Assembly: GCF_023035295.1 (NCBI RefSeq)
Contig: NZ_CP075098.1
Coordinates: 1 to 39,066 of the forward strand
DNA length: 39,066 nt
Direction: 5' to 3'
Origin: Borrelia coriaceae
GTDB taxonomy: Bacteria; Spirochaetota; Spirochaetia; Borreliales; Borreliaceae
Position 1 is the stretch's first letter. Every line of letters begins with the position of its first letter. This document shows positions 17,074 to 25,063 of this stretch, piece after piece. The notes under the pieces are model-generated. The model ran no database searches, had not been told where the DNA came from, and was given only the letters and a program-made list of their open reading frames with translations. The translations under genes and the position numbers were made by a program.

Positions 17074-17861
17074 TAAAGATCATATCTGTAAAACGAAAGA
17101 TAAGCTAAATTCTTAGGTCTAGTCTCACTACCAGCGTTTTCAGTTGCCTTTGGAAAATGGTACTTAGCAACATAAGAACCAAGCACTATGCCATATACCA
17201 AAGCATAAGACCCATCTTTCCAATACCAACTATCCTCACGTTTTGACCCATAAGCCCTCTTAAATAATCTATAACGCTCATCATAATCTATGCCCTTATA
17301 CTTAATAAGGTGTTTATGCTTCTTTAATGAAGAAGACTGAATATGACCAATAGTACGAACAGAGTCATTTAAACCTTTTGCATCATAATGCCTTAAGAAC
17401 CCACCTAAAAGATATGGCGCATAAGTCATACCTAAGACTTTAGTTGCATAGCAATTTTGTGGTAACAGCCTACCATCTGGAATACAAAATTTATTGGTAT
17501 TAGTAAATGCTTCAATAAGCTTAGATCCATTAAGTTTTCTCCCTTCAACTGGGAATTTAGCAGTTAGCATGCCAACTGGAACCTTTTCTATAAAAAAATT
17601 AATCATATGTTCTAAAACAGCATCCAAATTATCATCTAAAATTGCTTGCATACTATTATTAATGGGATAGTACTTTCTATTTGCAATACTCTTACCATCA
17701 CAAACTGCAAACACATTTTTATCTTTTAGTAAAATAGGCTCGCCAATTACTCCTTCATAACCTTTAGCATCAAGATAATCACCAACTCCAAATTGTATGC
17801 GAACATTACTATTTGCAATTCGTGATTTTAAATCCTTATAATCCTTGTTACTAATACTCAT
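17073..17861 (-). CDS. Tail-collar-like fibre protein, copy 2
   Basis: A 262-aa protein paralogous to its upstream neighbour. It shows tail-collar features: VCDGKSIANRKYYPIN (about 53-68) like the xCDGS...Y motif; LLGGFLRHYD (151-160) like the G-R-F-L-R block; an H-K-H triplet (182-184) where fibre tips can bind metal; and ETRPKNLA (246-253) like the terminal E-T-R-P-x-N-x-A motif. Expected role: distal fibre or receptor-binding collar. ATG lies 6 bases after the upstream stop with no strong ribosome site, implying coupling. Compared with copy 1, the distal tip (190-245) diverges most. Confidence 0.7.
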   Translation of the reverse strand: MSISNKDYKDLKSRIANSNVRIQFGVGDYLDAKGYEGVIGEPILLKDKNVFAVCDGKSIANRKYYPINNSMQAILDDNLDAVLEHMINFFIEKVPVGMLTAKFPVEGRKLNGSKLIEAFTNTNKFCIPDGRLLPQNCYATKVLGMTYAPYLLGGFLRHYDAKGLNDSVRTIGHIQSSSLKKHKHLIKYKGIDYDERYRLFKRAYGSKREDSWYWKDGSYALVYGIVLGSYVAKYHFPKATENAGSETRPKNLAYLSFYRYDL

Positions 17862-17867
17862 AACAAA

Positions 17868-18650
17868 CTACCAATCATATCTGTAAAACGAAAGACAAGC
17901 TACATTTACAGGTCTAGTTTCACGATCACCATAATATTCTGTAGAATCTGGGAAGTTGTACTTTGAAACATAAGGACCAAGAACCATATTATGTACAAAT
18001 GCATAATTACCATTAGCCCAATCACCAGACTTGTAAAGCTCCTGAAAACTTGAAATCAGACGTCCCTCAAAATTCATAGAACTTTTATTTAAGACGTGAG
18101 AATGTCTTGCAAATGAATCATATTGAATATTCCCAATAGTACGAACATAGTCATATACACCAGCTGGGTCATAATGCCTTAAGAACCTACCTGCAAGATT
18201 TGGTGCATAAGAAATTCCAAATTTTGTCCTTACAAAACATCCTTCTGGAAGTTTTCTGCCATCTGGTAAGCAAAACTTTCCCGTCCCTTCAAATGCTTCA
18301 ATTAATTTAGACCTATTAAGCTTGATGCTTTCTTCTGCAAACTCTGCTGTTAAAAACCCTGGATAAGTATTCTCCATACAGTTTTCAATTAAATTTCTTA
18401 CATAAGAATCTAGAGTATCATCATCTAAGACTGGTAATAGTCCTTTATTTATTGGATAATACTTTCGATTTTGGCTACTCTTACCATCACAAATAGCAAA
18501 AAGCTCCTTATCTTCTACTACAATAGGCTCTCCAAGCTTACCAACATAAGTCTTTGCTTGCTCTATATCCCCAACGCTAAATTGTATTTTTACATTATCA
18601 GCTTGTAAGCGTCTTTTTATCTCTTCAAAATCCTCATCACTTATAGCCAA
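17868..18650 (-). CDS. Tail-collar-like fibre protein, copy 1
   Basis: A 260-aa protein. Visible collar-domain features: AICDGKSSQNRKYYPIN (about 52-68), LAGRFLRHYD (152-161), VRTIGNIQYDSFARHSH ending in an H-S-H triplet (183-185), and ETRPVNVA (244-251) before the terminal LSFYRYDW. This order matches phage tail-collar/fibre tip proteins. The N-terminus (SDEDFEEIKRRL) is helical and probably mediates attachment. TTG start with strong GAGGAGGT nine bases upstream, lying inside the end of the beta-helix gene. Encoded upstream of terL rather than after the tape measure, an unusual position for fibres. Confidence 0.7.
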   Translation of the reverse strand: MAISDEDFEEIKRRLQADNVKIQFSVGDIEQAKTYVGKLGEPIVVEDKELFAICDGKSSQNRKYYPINKGLLPVLDDDTLDSYVRNLIENCMENTYPGFLTAEFAEESIKLNRSKLIEAFEGTGKFCLPDGRKLPEGCFVRTKFGISYAPNLAGRFLRHYDPAGVYDYVRTIGNIQYDSFARHSHVLNKSSMNFEGRLISSFQELYKSGDWANGNYAFVHNMVLGPYVSKYNFPDSTEYYGDRETRPVNVACLSFYRYDW

Positions 18651-18651
18651 A

Positions 18652-19188
18652 TTATGCTACCTCCTCTTTATCCCTCAAATTACCCTCATAAACATTTGCA
18701 TCAATAACTTGAGTATCAACATCTAATTTTTTTGTAAACGAAATACCAATCTCGTTTTTTAAGAAAAAATCACGCATAAATAAACTTAAAGAATCAATCT
18801 TAAGACCCACCTTATTTTCTGCAAAACCATTACCCTCAAGCCTTGCACTTACAACCTCATCAAGTTGTAATGCAACACCCAAATTTTTTATAAACTCAAC
18901 TCCAGTAGCTTTAAAGCTTGAAAATTTGCTAAAGTGTAAGCCTTCGCGATTTCCCTTAACAATCCCACCACGCATTATTGCATTAACTCCATTTGCAACT
19001 GATGCCTTTTTATTGGAATGAACTTCAACACCAATAAGAGTCATATCACGAACATCATGAATAGCAAATCCACAATTAGTTGACTTAAAAGCAACATTCT
19101 CAAGAAGTATCTTTAAAACCCCACTTGTTTTTAAAGCCACTCCTTGATTGCAAATAAATGTAATGTCTTTAAGATATAAAAAATTTAC
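18652..19188 (-). CDS. Parallel beta-helix protein, 5-prime end uncertain
   Basis: A GTG at 19140 gives 162 aa, but the frame stays open to 19188. The protein is built of ~22-residue rungs (for example LKILLENVAFKST, RDMTLIGVEVHSN, AIMRGGIVKGNRE), the right-handed beta-helix pattern of phage tailspikes and fibres. The residues encoded upstream of GTG (NFLYLKDITFICNQGVALKT) make one more rung, so the true fold begins before the only candidate start. No start codon is seen in that extension, and AAGGA directly abuts GTG. The gene therefore looks 5-prime truncated, or uses unusual initiation. It is translationally close to the fibre genes downstream. Confidence 0.65.
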   Translation of the reverse strand, partial: VNFLYLKDITFICNQGVALKTSGVLKILLENVAFKSTNCGFAIHDVRDMTLIGVEVHSNKKASVANGVNAIMRGGIVKGNREGLHFSKFSSFKATGVEFIKNLGVALQLDEVVSARLEGNGFAENKVGLKIDSLSLFMRDFFLKNEIGISFTKKLDVDTQVIDANVYEGNLRDKEEVA

Positions 19189-19556
19189 TTATCATAATTT
19201 ACGTCCTCAACGCTTCTTAATGCATCAAAACATTTTTTTAATTCTTGCTTAAATGCACGTTTGATTTTAAATTGCTCTTTAAATAAAAGTGCTTCTAATT
19301 CCCCTATCATTTCTTTAATGTGTGAATCTAACTTTTCAATATCTTTTTTAAGGCTTTCTTTTAAGAAACTCTTTAATGATTCAAATTCACTCTTAAGTCG
19401 TTCTTCAGCTTCAACACGTAATTCACCCATCATCTCTTTTTTAAATTCAACTAAAAAACCCTTAAATGCGTAAGTTCCAATCCAAGAAACACACACAAAT
19501 AATGCAGTTGCAATACTTCCAATAATATTAATATGCTTTTTAATTCCATTAGACAA
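19185..19556 (-). CDS. Single-TM coiled-coil protein, first gene of phage operon
   Basis: A 123-aa protein with one N-terminal TM (about residues 9-31, INIIGSIATALFVCVSWIGT) followed by a long charged coiled coil (EFKKEMMGELRVEAEERLKS onward). TTG start with AAAGGAG nine bases upstream. It is the promoter-proximal gene of the structural operon. Size and layout would fit a holin-associated or membrane-tethered phage protein, but it is not recognisably BlyA or BlyB of the cp32 prophages. Function is open. Confidence 0.65.
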   Translation of the reverse strand: MSNGIKKHINIIGSIATALFVCVSWIGTYAFKGFLVEFKKEMMGELRVEAEERLKSEFESLKSFLKESLKKDIEKLDSHIKEMIGELEALLFKEQFKIKRAFKQELKKCFDALRSVEDVNYDK

Positions 19557-19949
19557 TTAAATATTCTCCTTTATTTAATAGGCCTTTAAGACTTGAATGA
19601 TAAACAAGAATACTTTACTTTTCCTCACCTTTAACAAAGCCAATAAAAGCAAAGTAACTTGCCCCTCTTTTTGGAAAAACATTACTGAAAATCAGTATTA
19701 TAACTATAAGATCTCTAATTATAATACTATTATATATATTAATAATTGACTTAAGTCAATTATTAATATATATAATGAAAAATTCAGCTCTTAAAAGCCA
19801 AATAAGGCCATTACAGACTAAATAACTTACATTTTGCTATAAAAAATAGTTAACAATTAGCCAATAATTATTATTATATGAACTATATTTAAATTTTTAC
19901 GTATAATAAAGTATAAAAATAAAAAAATATAAAAAGGAAAAACATTACT
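19557..19949. promoter_or_regulatory. Divergent control region with 48-bp perfect palindrome
   Basis: 19729-19752 and 19753-19776 are exact reverse complements with no spacer. The core is TTGACTTAAGTCAA. Each strand carries TTGACT and, 19 bases on, TATAAT, so two identical promoters face outward from overlapping -35 boxes. Leftward transcription reaches the phage operon and rightward the 157-aa gene. A further small inverted repeat, TACTGA-aaa-TCAGTA, lies near 19683-19697. No gene is supported here. Confidence 0.7.
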
Positions 19950-20423
19950 ATGAAAAGAATAGAACATATAAAATTATATACAGTTGGAGAGGTAGTAGAA
20001 ATATTAAATGCAGACTTCAACCATCAGACAACTTCCCCTGTTCTTTGCAGGAAAATAACAATGTTAACTGCTTACGTTATATATAATAAATCAAGATATA
20101 TCCCAGAAGACATAATTGGCGACTTAATTGTAAGCATAAGAAAAAGAGAAATAAGATTCAAGACTGAAAAAATCATTGCAAAAAAATTAGAAAGCATAAA
20201 AAATTTTATAAAGGTATATGAGCAAAAACATAAACAACCTTCTTCTACAAAAGAAATAAACAATATCAATACGAATGAAATTCTAGAAGCAATAATACAA
20301 CTAAAAGAAGAAATAATACAACTAAAAGAAGAAATACAAAAAATGAGAAAACAAGAACAAGAAGAACTCAAAGAAAAAAACAAGGAAATAACGGAACCAA
20401 AAGAAATGATGCAAAAAAAATGA
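19950..20423 (+). CDS. Hypothetical protein with C-terminal coiled coil
   Basis: A 157-aa protein, unrecognised. Residues about 10-75 form a compact basic domain (YTVGEVVEILNADFNHQTTS, later IGDLIVSIRKREIRFKTEK) that could bind DNA. The C-terminus is a heptad coil with an exact 21-base DNA duplication (20292-20312 and 20313-20333) encoding EEIIQLK. ATG is preceded by AAAGGA. It is the first rightward gene from the symmetric divergent promoter, so it is placed where a phage or plasmid regulator would be. That role is inference from position. Confidence 0.65.
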   Translation: MKRIEHIKLYTVGEVVEILNADFNHQTTSPVLCRKITMLTAYVIYNKSRYIPEDIIGDLIVSIRKREIRFKTEKIIAKKLESIKNFIKVYEQKHKQPSSTKEINNINTNEILEAIIQLKEEIIQLKEEIQKMRKQEQEELKEKNKEITEPKEMMQKK

Positions 20424-20937
20424 CACAAACAAAATTTATGCACATACACAAAAGTCATTCAAACACATGCAATACAAAAAACATTTGACTTTAATTTTAA
20501 ATTTTATTAATTTTAATAAGCAGGTTCACATAACATTTTAAATCAAAAACTAAGACTGCAAAGAATATTCTATTCAAATTTAAAATCACTGTAACTAAAA
20601 TGTAGGAGAAATATTTTTTGATTTTTTAGATAAATCAAAAAATATGTCAAAAAAAATCAACATTAAAGTCAATATCAACAAATTAATTAAAAATCTGGTT
20701 GACATTAATTCTGAATTGATCTAAACTTAAAATCATGATTCTACTTATTACAATTAATATTAAGGTTTTTTATTATATATATTGTTTTACTAAAGTCGTT
20801 TCCAAGGTGTTTGGGAGGATAAGAGAATGGTGCATAAAAAAAATCACCTCGACTTTAAGTCTAGTCAAGAGTGAATTATTTATATATAATAAATATATAA
20901 ATTTCCAAAGCTTCATGAACACATGAAAATCTAAACT
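20424..20937. promoter_or_regulatory. Intergenic region with 14-bp inverted repeat
   Basis: 20611-20624 and 20632-20645 are perfect 14-base reverse complements around a 7-base loop, rich in A/T, suited to terminating the 157-aa gene or binding a regulator. The rest is AT-rich with no supported gene. GTTTGGGAGGATAAGAG near 20810 resembles a ribosome site but no long frame follows it. Confidence 0.45.
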
Positions 20938-22533
20938 TTGGAATACAAAAATATTAATCCTATGAATAGTGTAACAAAAGAAACAAAAAAATTCAATTCA
21001 AATGATACCAAAGACCAAATAAAGTCAATACTAAAATCACTTGTAGAATTAAATAAAGATAAAACATCTTCTGCTGCTACTAAATTTATCCGTGTATCAC
21101 AAGTTAGATATCAAATAAACAGAATGTTAAGACGCAAGCTGCGCTTGTATAAAATATACTGGATAATAGATATAAAGAATGCAAAATACAGGAAGTCGTG
21201 TGGAGTAGAAGAATACTCAGCACGTGATATATACAATATAGTAATCAAGCTGCTGAAAAATGATGGACAAAAGACAGTATGTAAACGAACAATTGAAAGA
21301 GATATAAAGTTATTAAATGAAATGGGTCTTTTAGAATCTAAAATCATAAGATTTGGTGAAAATAAGGGCAGCATGTCTTTTTATAAACAAAATATGCAGT
21401 TAGCACATTTACATAAAGACATAATCTTTAAATACCTTTTACATTTACTAAAAGAGAATTTAAGTGATAAAAAAATTGTTGGTAATTTTGATGACTCATT
21501 AGAAGAAAGCAATTTTAATTACACAAATCTAAAAAAATTTGGAATCCTATCTGAAATAGATGACCCAAATAAAAGTGTAATGTCGCATCGTGTCGCCCCT
21601 CATGCTTTTAATAGTAAAGCTAATATAAGCAATAATAAGAATTCTAAAGAATTGCTTCTTAAGAATAATGATTCGAGTAAACCAAAAAAAGAAGAGTGTA
21701 GATTTAAAAGGAATGATGTAGAGACAAGGTTAACCTCTGAACATAAAATCAGTAAAAATTATCTAAACCAAATAAAAGAATACAGTAACAACGATGCAAC
21801 ATATATCAATGCCCTAATCAATCTAGAGACTGCAATAAATGAGTACCAAGGTGAATATTACATCGAAGATATTTTAGAACATTTCTTAAAGCAGTTTGGT
21901 AATAGGTACAAGTATAAGATTTGGATGATGATGAAGCGTAGTGATGGAGTTATTAGCGATTATGATCTTATTTGGGAAGGTAGGTTTAGGGATTGGTATC
22001 CCAATAAGTACAAGAGTAATTGTGCCGTCAAATCGACTTATGGAGAAAATTTACGAATAGGAATTAAAAAAGCATCTGTTGTTAAGGAGAAAAGGGCTAA
22101 TGAGCAGTTAAATGTAGAAGAATTAAGAGAGAAAGAAAAAGAAAAAGAAAAAGAGAGTGAAGAGCAAAGAAAACGCGAATCTGCTAGTCTGCAAAAATAT
22201 TTAACTGGGTTATTTGAAAGAGAAGCAAAAGAAAGAGAAGAGCGACTTAGGAAGGCAAGAGAAGAAGAATTGAATTTAAAAAAGAAAGCTAGAGCAAGCA
22301 TGCTTGCTACTTTGGAAAGGAGTAAGAAAGGGTGTGTTGAGTTGGGTATAGCAAATAATGGGATGGATAACATGATAGATGCTAGTTCAAATGATGATTC
22401 TATGGTTAAATTTGCAATTAGAGATGAGTTTGGCGGCTTTAAAACTACTAAGGGGATGAGTATGCTGAATTTGGGAATAATGATTGAAGATATAGGCCAA
22501 AATGAGAATTTAAAAGAAAAGGAGAGTAAATGA
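20938..22533 (+). CDS. Winged-helix Rep-like protein with charged C-terminal coil
   Basis: A 531-aa protein. TTG start at 20938; ATG at 20962 is an alternative. Residues about 50-160 look like a winged-helix DNA-binding domain. LLKNDGQKTVCKRTIERDIK then GENKGSMSFYKQ lines up in pattern with PF57 (K.NGQ....KTLQ..L.KL then G.N.GTE..Y). A second region (about 290-360) ends WEGRFRDWYPNKYKS. Residues about 385-470 are a very charged KE/RE-rich coil. It resembles Borrelia plasmid replication or maintenance proteins; a phage replication role is also possible. It is followed only by tiny frames, a 21-bp hairpin and bdr. Confidence 0.6.
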   Translation: MEYKNINPMNSVTKETKKFNSNDTKDQIKSILKSLVELNKDKTSSAATKFIRVSQVRYQINRMLRRKLRLYKIYWIIDIKNAKYRKSCGVEEYSARDIYNIVIKLLKNDGQKTVCKRTIERDIKLLNEMGLLESKIIRFGENKGSMSFYKQNMQLAHLHKDIIFKYLLHLLKENLSDKKIVGNFDDSLEESNFNYTNLKKFGILSEIDDPNKSVMSHRVAPHAFNSKANISNNKNSKELLLKNNDSSKPKKEECRFKRNDVETRLTSEHKISKNYLNQIKEYSNNDATYINALINLETAINEYQGEYYIEDILEHFLKQFGNRYKYKIWMMMKRSDGVISDYDLIWEGRFRDWYPNKYKSNCAVKSTYGENLRIGIKKASVVKEKRANEQLNVEELREKEKEKEKESEEQRKRESASLQKYLTGLFEREAKEREERLRKAREEELNLKKKARASMLATLERSKKGCVELGIANNGMDNMIDASSNDDSMVKFAIRDEFGGFKTTKGMSMLNLGIMIEDIGQNENLKEKESK

Positions 22534-22572
22534 GATTTAATTTGAAATATTTAGCAAGAAGATTATATAAGA

Positions 22573-22701
22573 ATGCCTAGATTTTGGAATACTTACATGA
22601 GCCGTGAAGTGCAATCTAAAAGGACAGATAAGAAAATAATTAACTTTGTAATGTATAAGTTTTGTTTGTATTATACTTTATTTAAAGAATTGGTGAAATA
22701 A
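22573..22701 (+). CDS. Small ORF or gene remnant
   Basis: A 42-codon frame, MPRFWNTYMSREVQSKRTDK onward, after the Rep-like gene. The ribosome site is weak and the end runs into the 21-bp inverted repeat. It could be a remnant or a chance frame. No function assigned. Confidence 0.25.
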   Translation: MPRFWNTYMSREVQSKRTDKKIINFVMYKFCLYYTLFKELVK

Positions 22702-22721
22702 ATTCTTTAAATAAAGTATAA
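22671..22721. terminator. Perfect 21-bp inverted repeat upstream of bdr
   Basis: 22671-22691 and 22701-22721 are exact reverse complements with a 9-base loop. It lies 21 bases before the bdr start codon, directly before its AAGGAG ribosome site. It could terminate transcripts from the Rep-like gene or act as an operator or 5-prime UTR hairpin of bdr. Confidence 0.6.
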
Positions 22722-22742
22722 TAGTCAAGCAAGGAGATTCTT

Positions 22743-23351
22743 ATGGGACTAGCCCAACCAATAGTTACGCAACAAATGGTAGTAGCAGAGCTAACTAAAG
22801 CAGGAATTGATAGAGATATTGCTATTGATTTATCTTATAGGTACTATAGGAATGAGTTAACGTATAAGGATATTGAGTATTTAGAAAATACATTTAATCT
22901 TAAACTCGAGAAAGTAGAGTCAAACTTAAAATCCGATGTTAAGGATTTAGATAATAAAATAGACATTAAATTTAATGATCTTAATAATAAAATAGATACT
23001 GTAGAGAATAGTTTTAATGTAAAGGTAGAGAATATAAGGGGTGAATTAAAGTCAGATATTAAGGATTTAGATGATAAGATAGGAAATGTAGAGAATAATC
23101 TAAATGTAAAAATAGAAAATGTAAGGAATGAGTTAAAGTCCGATGTTAAAGATCTTGATAATAAGATAGAGAGTGTAAGGAGTGAGTTAAAATCAGATAT
23201 TGCTTTAGTAAGTAATGAGATTTCACTTGTAAGGAAGGATATAGAAATCAATAAGATGGAGTTTAAGAGTACATTGAGGTTACACAATTGGTTGTTTGGA
23301 ACGATTATTACTATATGTTTAGGAATATTATTAACATTGATATTTAAGTAG
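22743..23351 (+). CDS. bdr: Bdr family protein
   Basis: A 202-aa Borrelia direct repeat protein. The conserved head MGLAQPIVTQQMVVAELTKA and ELTYKDIEYLE block is followed by coiled-coil repeats (about 55-170) built from VKDLDNKID, VENSFNVK and RNELKSD units. The C-terminal anchor WLFGTIITICLGILLTLIF lies at residues 183-201. Bdr proteins are inner-membrane-anchored, polymorphic in repeat number, and found on most Borrelia plasmids and prophages; their function is unsettled. ATG has AAGGAG upstream. It is convergent with a second bdr and shares its 3-prime flank in inverted orientation. Confidence 0.95.
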   Translation: MGLAQPIVTQQMVVAELTKAGIDRDIAIDLSYRYYRNELTYKDIEYLENTFNLKLEKVESNLKSDVKDLDNKIDIKFNDLNNKIDTVENSFNVKVENIRGELKSDIKDLDDKIGNVENNLNVKIENVRNELKSDVKDLDNKIESVRSELKSDIALVSNEISLVRKDIEINKMEFKSTLRLHNWLFGTIITICLGILLTLIFK

Positions 23352-24027
23352 GGTACGAATATATACTAATGGGTGTTATTCTAGAGGGACTGACAAGTTG
23401 TTAGAATAATAGCGAATAGCACAGAGGTGTTTAGTACAGTGGAGAGGGGAGGAAAAATATTTTTTGCAGCGATTTTTATATCTTTTAAAGAGTAGTGACT
23501 ATTTTATTTGTTTTGAATTTAATATATGTTAATAATGATTTTCGAAATCAATTAGTGAATATTATGAAAGTGCTCAAATTATTATTTAATTTGCCTATTC
23601 TTTGTAAAGAATAGGCAAATTAAATAATATTCCTACAACATACATTGCAAAAAAATACACATAAAAATCTTTATTTTTTTACTTCCAAGATCTATGACAG
23701 TAGACATATTGATATTTTCTAAACTAAAATTTATACTAAAATACACTAATTAAAGTTATATATAATCGAATACAAAATTCGTACTAATTTACATTTAAAA
23801 ATGTAGTAAATTTATATATTTCAATCTTAACAAATTATTATGTATAAATATGCAAATTTAAAGTAAATAAAATATCATTTTTTATTTAAAATATTTAAAA
23901 ATCGATGCTGAAAATACTTTCTTATCTCCTCACTGTACTAAACACTTCTGTACTATTAACTGTTATTCTAATCACTTAAAATTATTCTTCCTGGAATAGT
24001 TTTAAGTAGTACATATTAATACCCGAC
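23352..24027. repeat. Inverted bdr 3-prime flanks around a 24-bp perfect hairpin
   Basis: Sequence downstream of the plus-strand bdr (about 23352-23515) is related to the reverse complement of about 23865-24027. Shared blocks include GTGTTTAGTACAGTG and the GCGATTTTTA/TCGATTTTTA region. Between them, 23580-23603 and 23606-23629 are perfect 24-base arms with a 2-base loop. There is no gene. The hairpin may be a bidirectional terminator; the conserved flank may be regulatory. Confidence 0.7.
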
Positions 24028-24561
24028 CTACTTAACCAACAATGATATTAAAGCTAAAAATATACCTAAACTTATAGTAATAATCGTCCCAAACATCCAA
24101 CCATGCAGCTTTAATACACCCTTAAGTTCTGAAATTGATTTGTCTATCTTTATATTTAAATTATTCTCAATAATACTGATTTTGCTATCTAAATCCATTT
24201 TATTAATCTCTATATCTTTCCTTACAAAAGAAATTTCATTACTTATACTCTCTATCTTATTATCTAAGTCCTTTATATCTGATTTTAACTCATTTCTTAC
24301 AGACACAATCTCCGATTTTAAACTACGTTCTGTCATCTCTATTTTTAAATTTAAATTATTTTCTATACCATTAACCTTATCTTCTAATCTTTTTTCTACT
24401 CCGCTTATTTTTTCTTCTAGTTTTTCAAATTTAAAATTAAAATTATTTTCTAAATACTCAATATCTTTGTAAGTAAGTTCATTATGGTAATATCTTTTAA
24501 ATAGATCATTTGCAATAAAATCTTGCATTCCTTTAAACATTGGTAATTTATATATATCCAT
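24028..24561 (-). CDS. bdr: Bdr family protein (divergent)
   Basis: A 177-aa protein. The N-terminus (MDIYKLPMFKGMQDFIANDL) differs from typical Bdr, but LFKRYYHNELTYKDIEYLEN is the Bdr signature block. It is followed by a coiled coil (ELKSDIKDLDNKIES, SFVRKDIEINKMDLDSK) and a C-terminal anchor (WMFGTIITISLGIFLALIS). Coil and anchor are close to those of the convergent bdr, so the two are paralogs in an inverted duplication. It starts 23 bases after the DUF603-like gene, probably in one operon with it. Function of the family is not established. Confidence 0.9.
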   Translation of the reverse strand: MDIYKLPMFKGMQDFIANDLFKRYYHNELTYKDIEYLENNFNFKFEKLEEKISGVEKRLEDKVNGIENNLNLKIEMTERSLKSEIVSVRNELKSDIKDLDNKIESISNEISFVRKDIEINKMDLDSKISIIENNLNIKIDKSISELKGVLKLHGWMFGTIITISLGIFLALISLLVK

Positions 24562-24584
24562 TTCTTAATCTTTAAACTTGAAAT

Positions 24585-24884
24585 TTAAAACGTGATTTTG
24601 AATCTATTATTACTAAGCATGCCAAACTGATTCTTTAAATAACGGATTTGCGCATTACTACTTGTCGCATGAAGTAAGATATTAGTTAGAGTAACTTCAT
24701 GAATAGTAAGTTTATCATTATCCCTAACATATTCAGAATTAGCTTTAACTCCTTTCCATTTATGTCTCATCTTACTTACATTTGCTTTTGAAACACCCAT
24801 TTCTTTTGCAATACTAACATCATTAAGCTTTCCTTCTTTAAAATACACAATATAATCATCAAATGATTTCTTGAATCTACTCAT
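24585..24884 (-). CDS. Short HTH protein, DUF603-like
   Basis: About 99 aa from ATG at 24884; an upstream GTG at 24896 would add four residues. SRFKKSFDDYIVYFKEGKLN then SIAKEMGVSKANVSKMRHKW is a helix-turn-helix and resembles the start of the Borrelia phage DUF603 family, which tends to be nearer 180 aa, so this copy may be truncated. It could bind DNA as a small terminase or regulator. It is distant from terL and paired with bdr. Two GTTAAC boxes lie just upstream, a plausible self-operator. Confidence 0.6.
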   Translation of the reverse strand: MSRFKKSFDDYIVYFKEGKLNDVSIAKEMGVSKANVSKMRHKWKGVKANSEYVRDNDKLTIHEVTLTNILLHATSSNAQIRYLKNQFGMLSNNRFKITF

Positions 24885-24898
24885 ATTCTTTAACACCA

Positions 24899-24916
24899 GT
24901 TAACCAATAAGTTAAC
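24899..24916. promoter_or_regulatory. Paired GTTAAC boxes in divergent promoter region
   Basis: GTTAAC at 24899-24904 and 24911-24916 with a 6-base spacer lies just upstream of the HTH gene and in the gap shared with mlp. A similar pair, AGTTAAC-ttgag-GTTAACT, occurs at 26222-26240. Candidate operator; no binding evidence. Confidence 0.35.
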
Positions 24917-25063
24917 AAAAATTATAATTAACATAAACTCTATAACAAAAAAATAAACTTTGCAAAAACAATGAGTAATCATTAATTATATAGACTAGTT
25001 ATAAAATAATAATCTATAATGACTAATTCAGATTATATATAAAAATTAAAAAAGGAGAATAAT

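Noticed and set aside
19575..19682. 35-codon minus-strand frame in the phage operon leader
   Set aside because: No ribosome site and it lies in the probable 5-prime UTR; the AAAGGAG serves the next gene.
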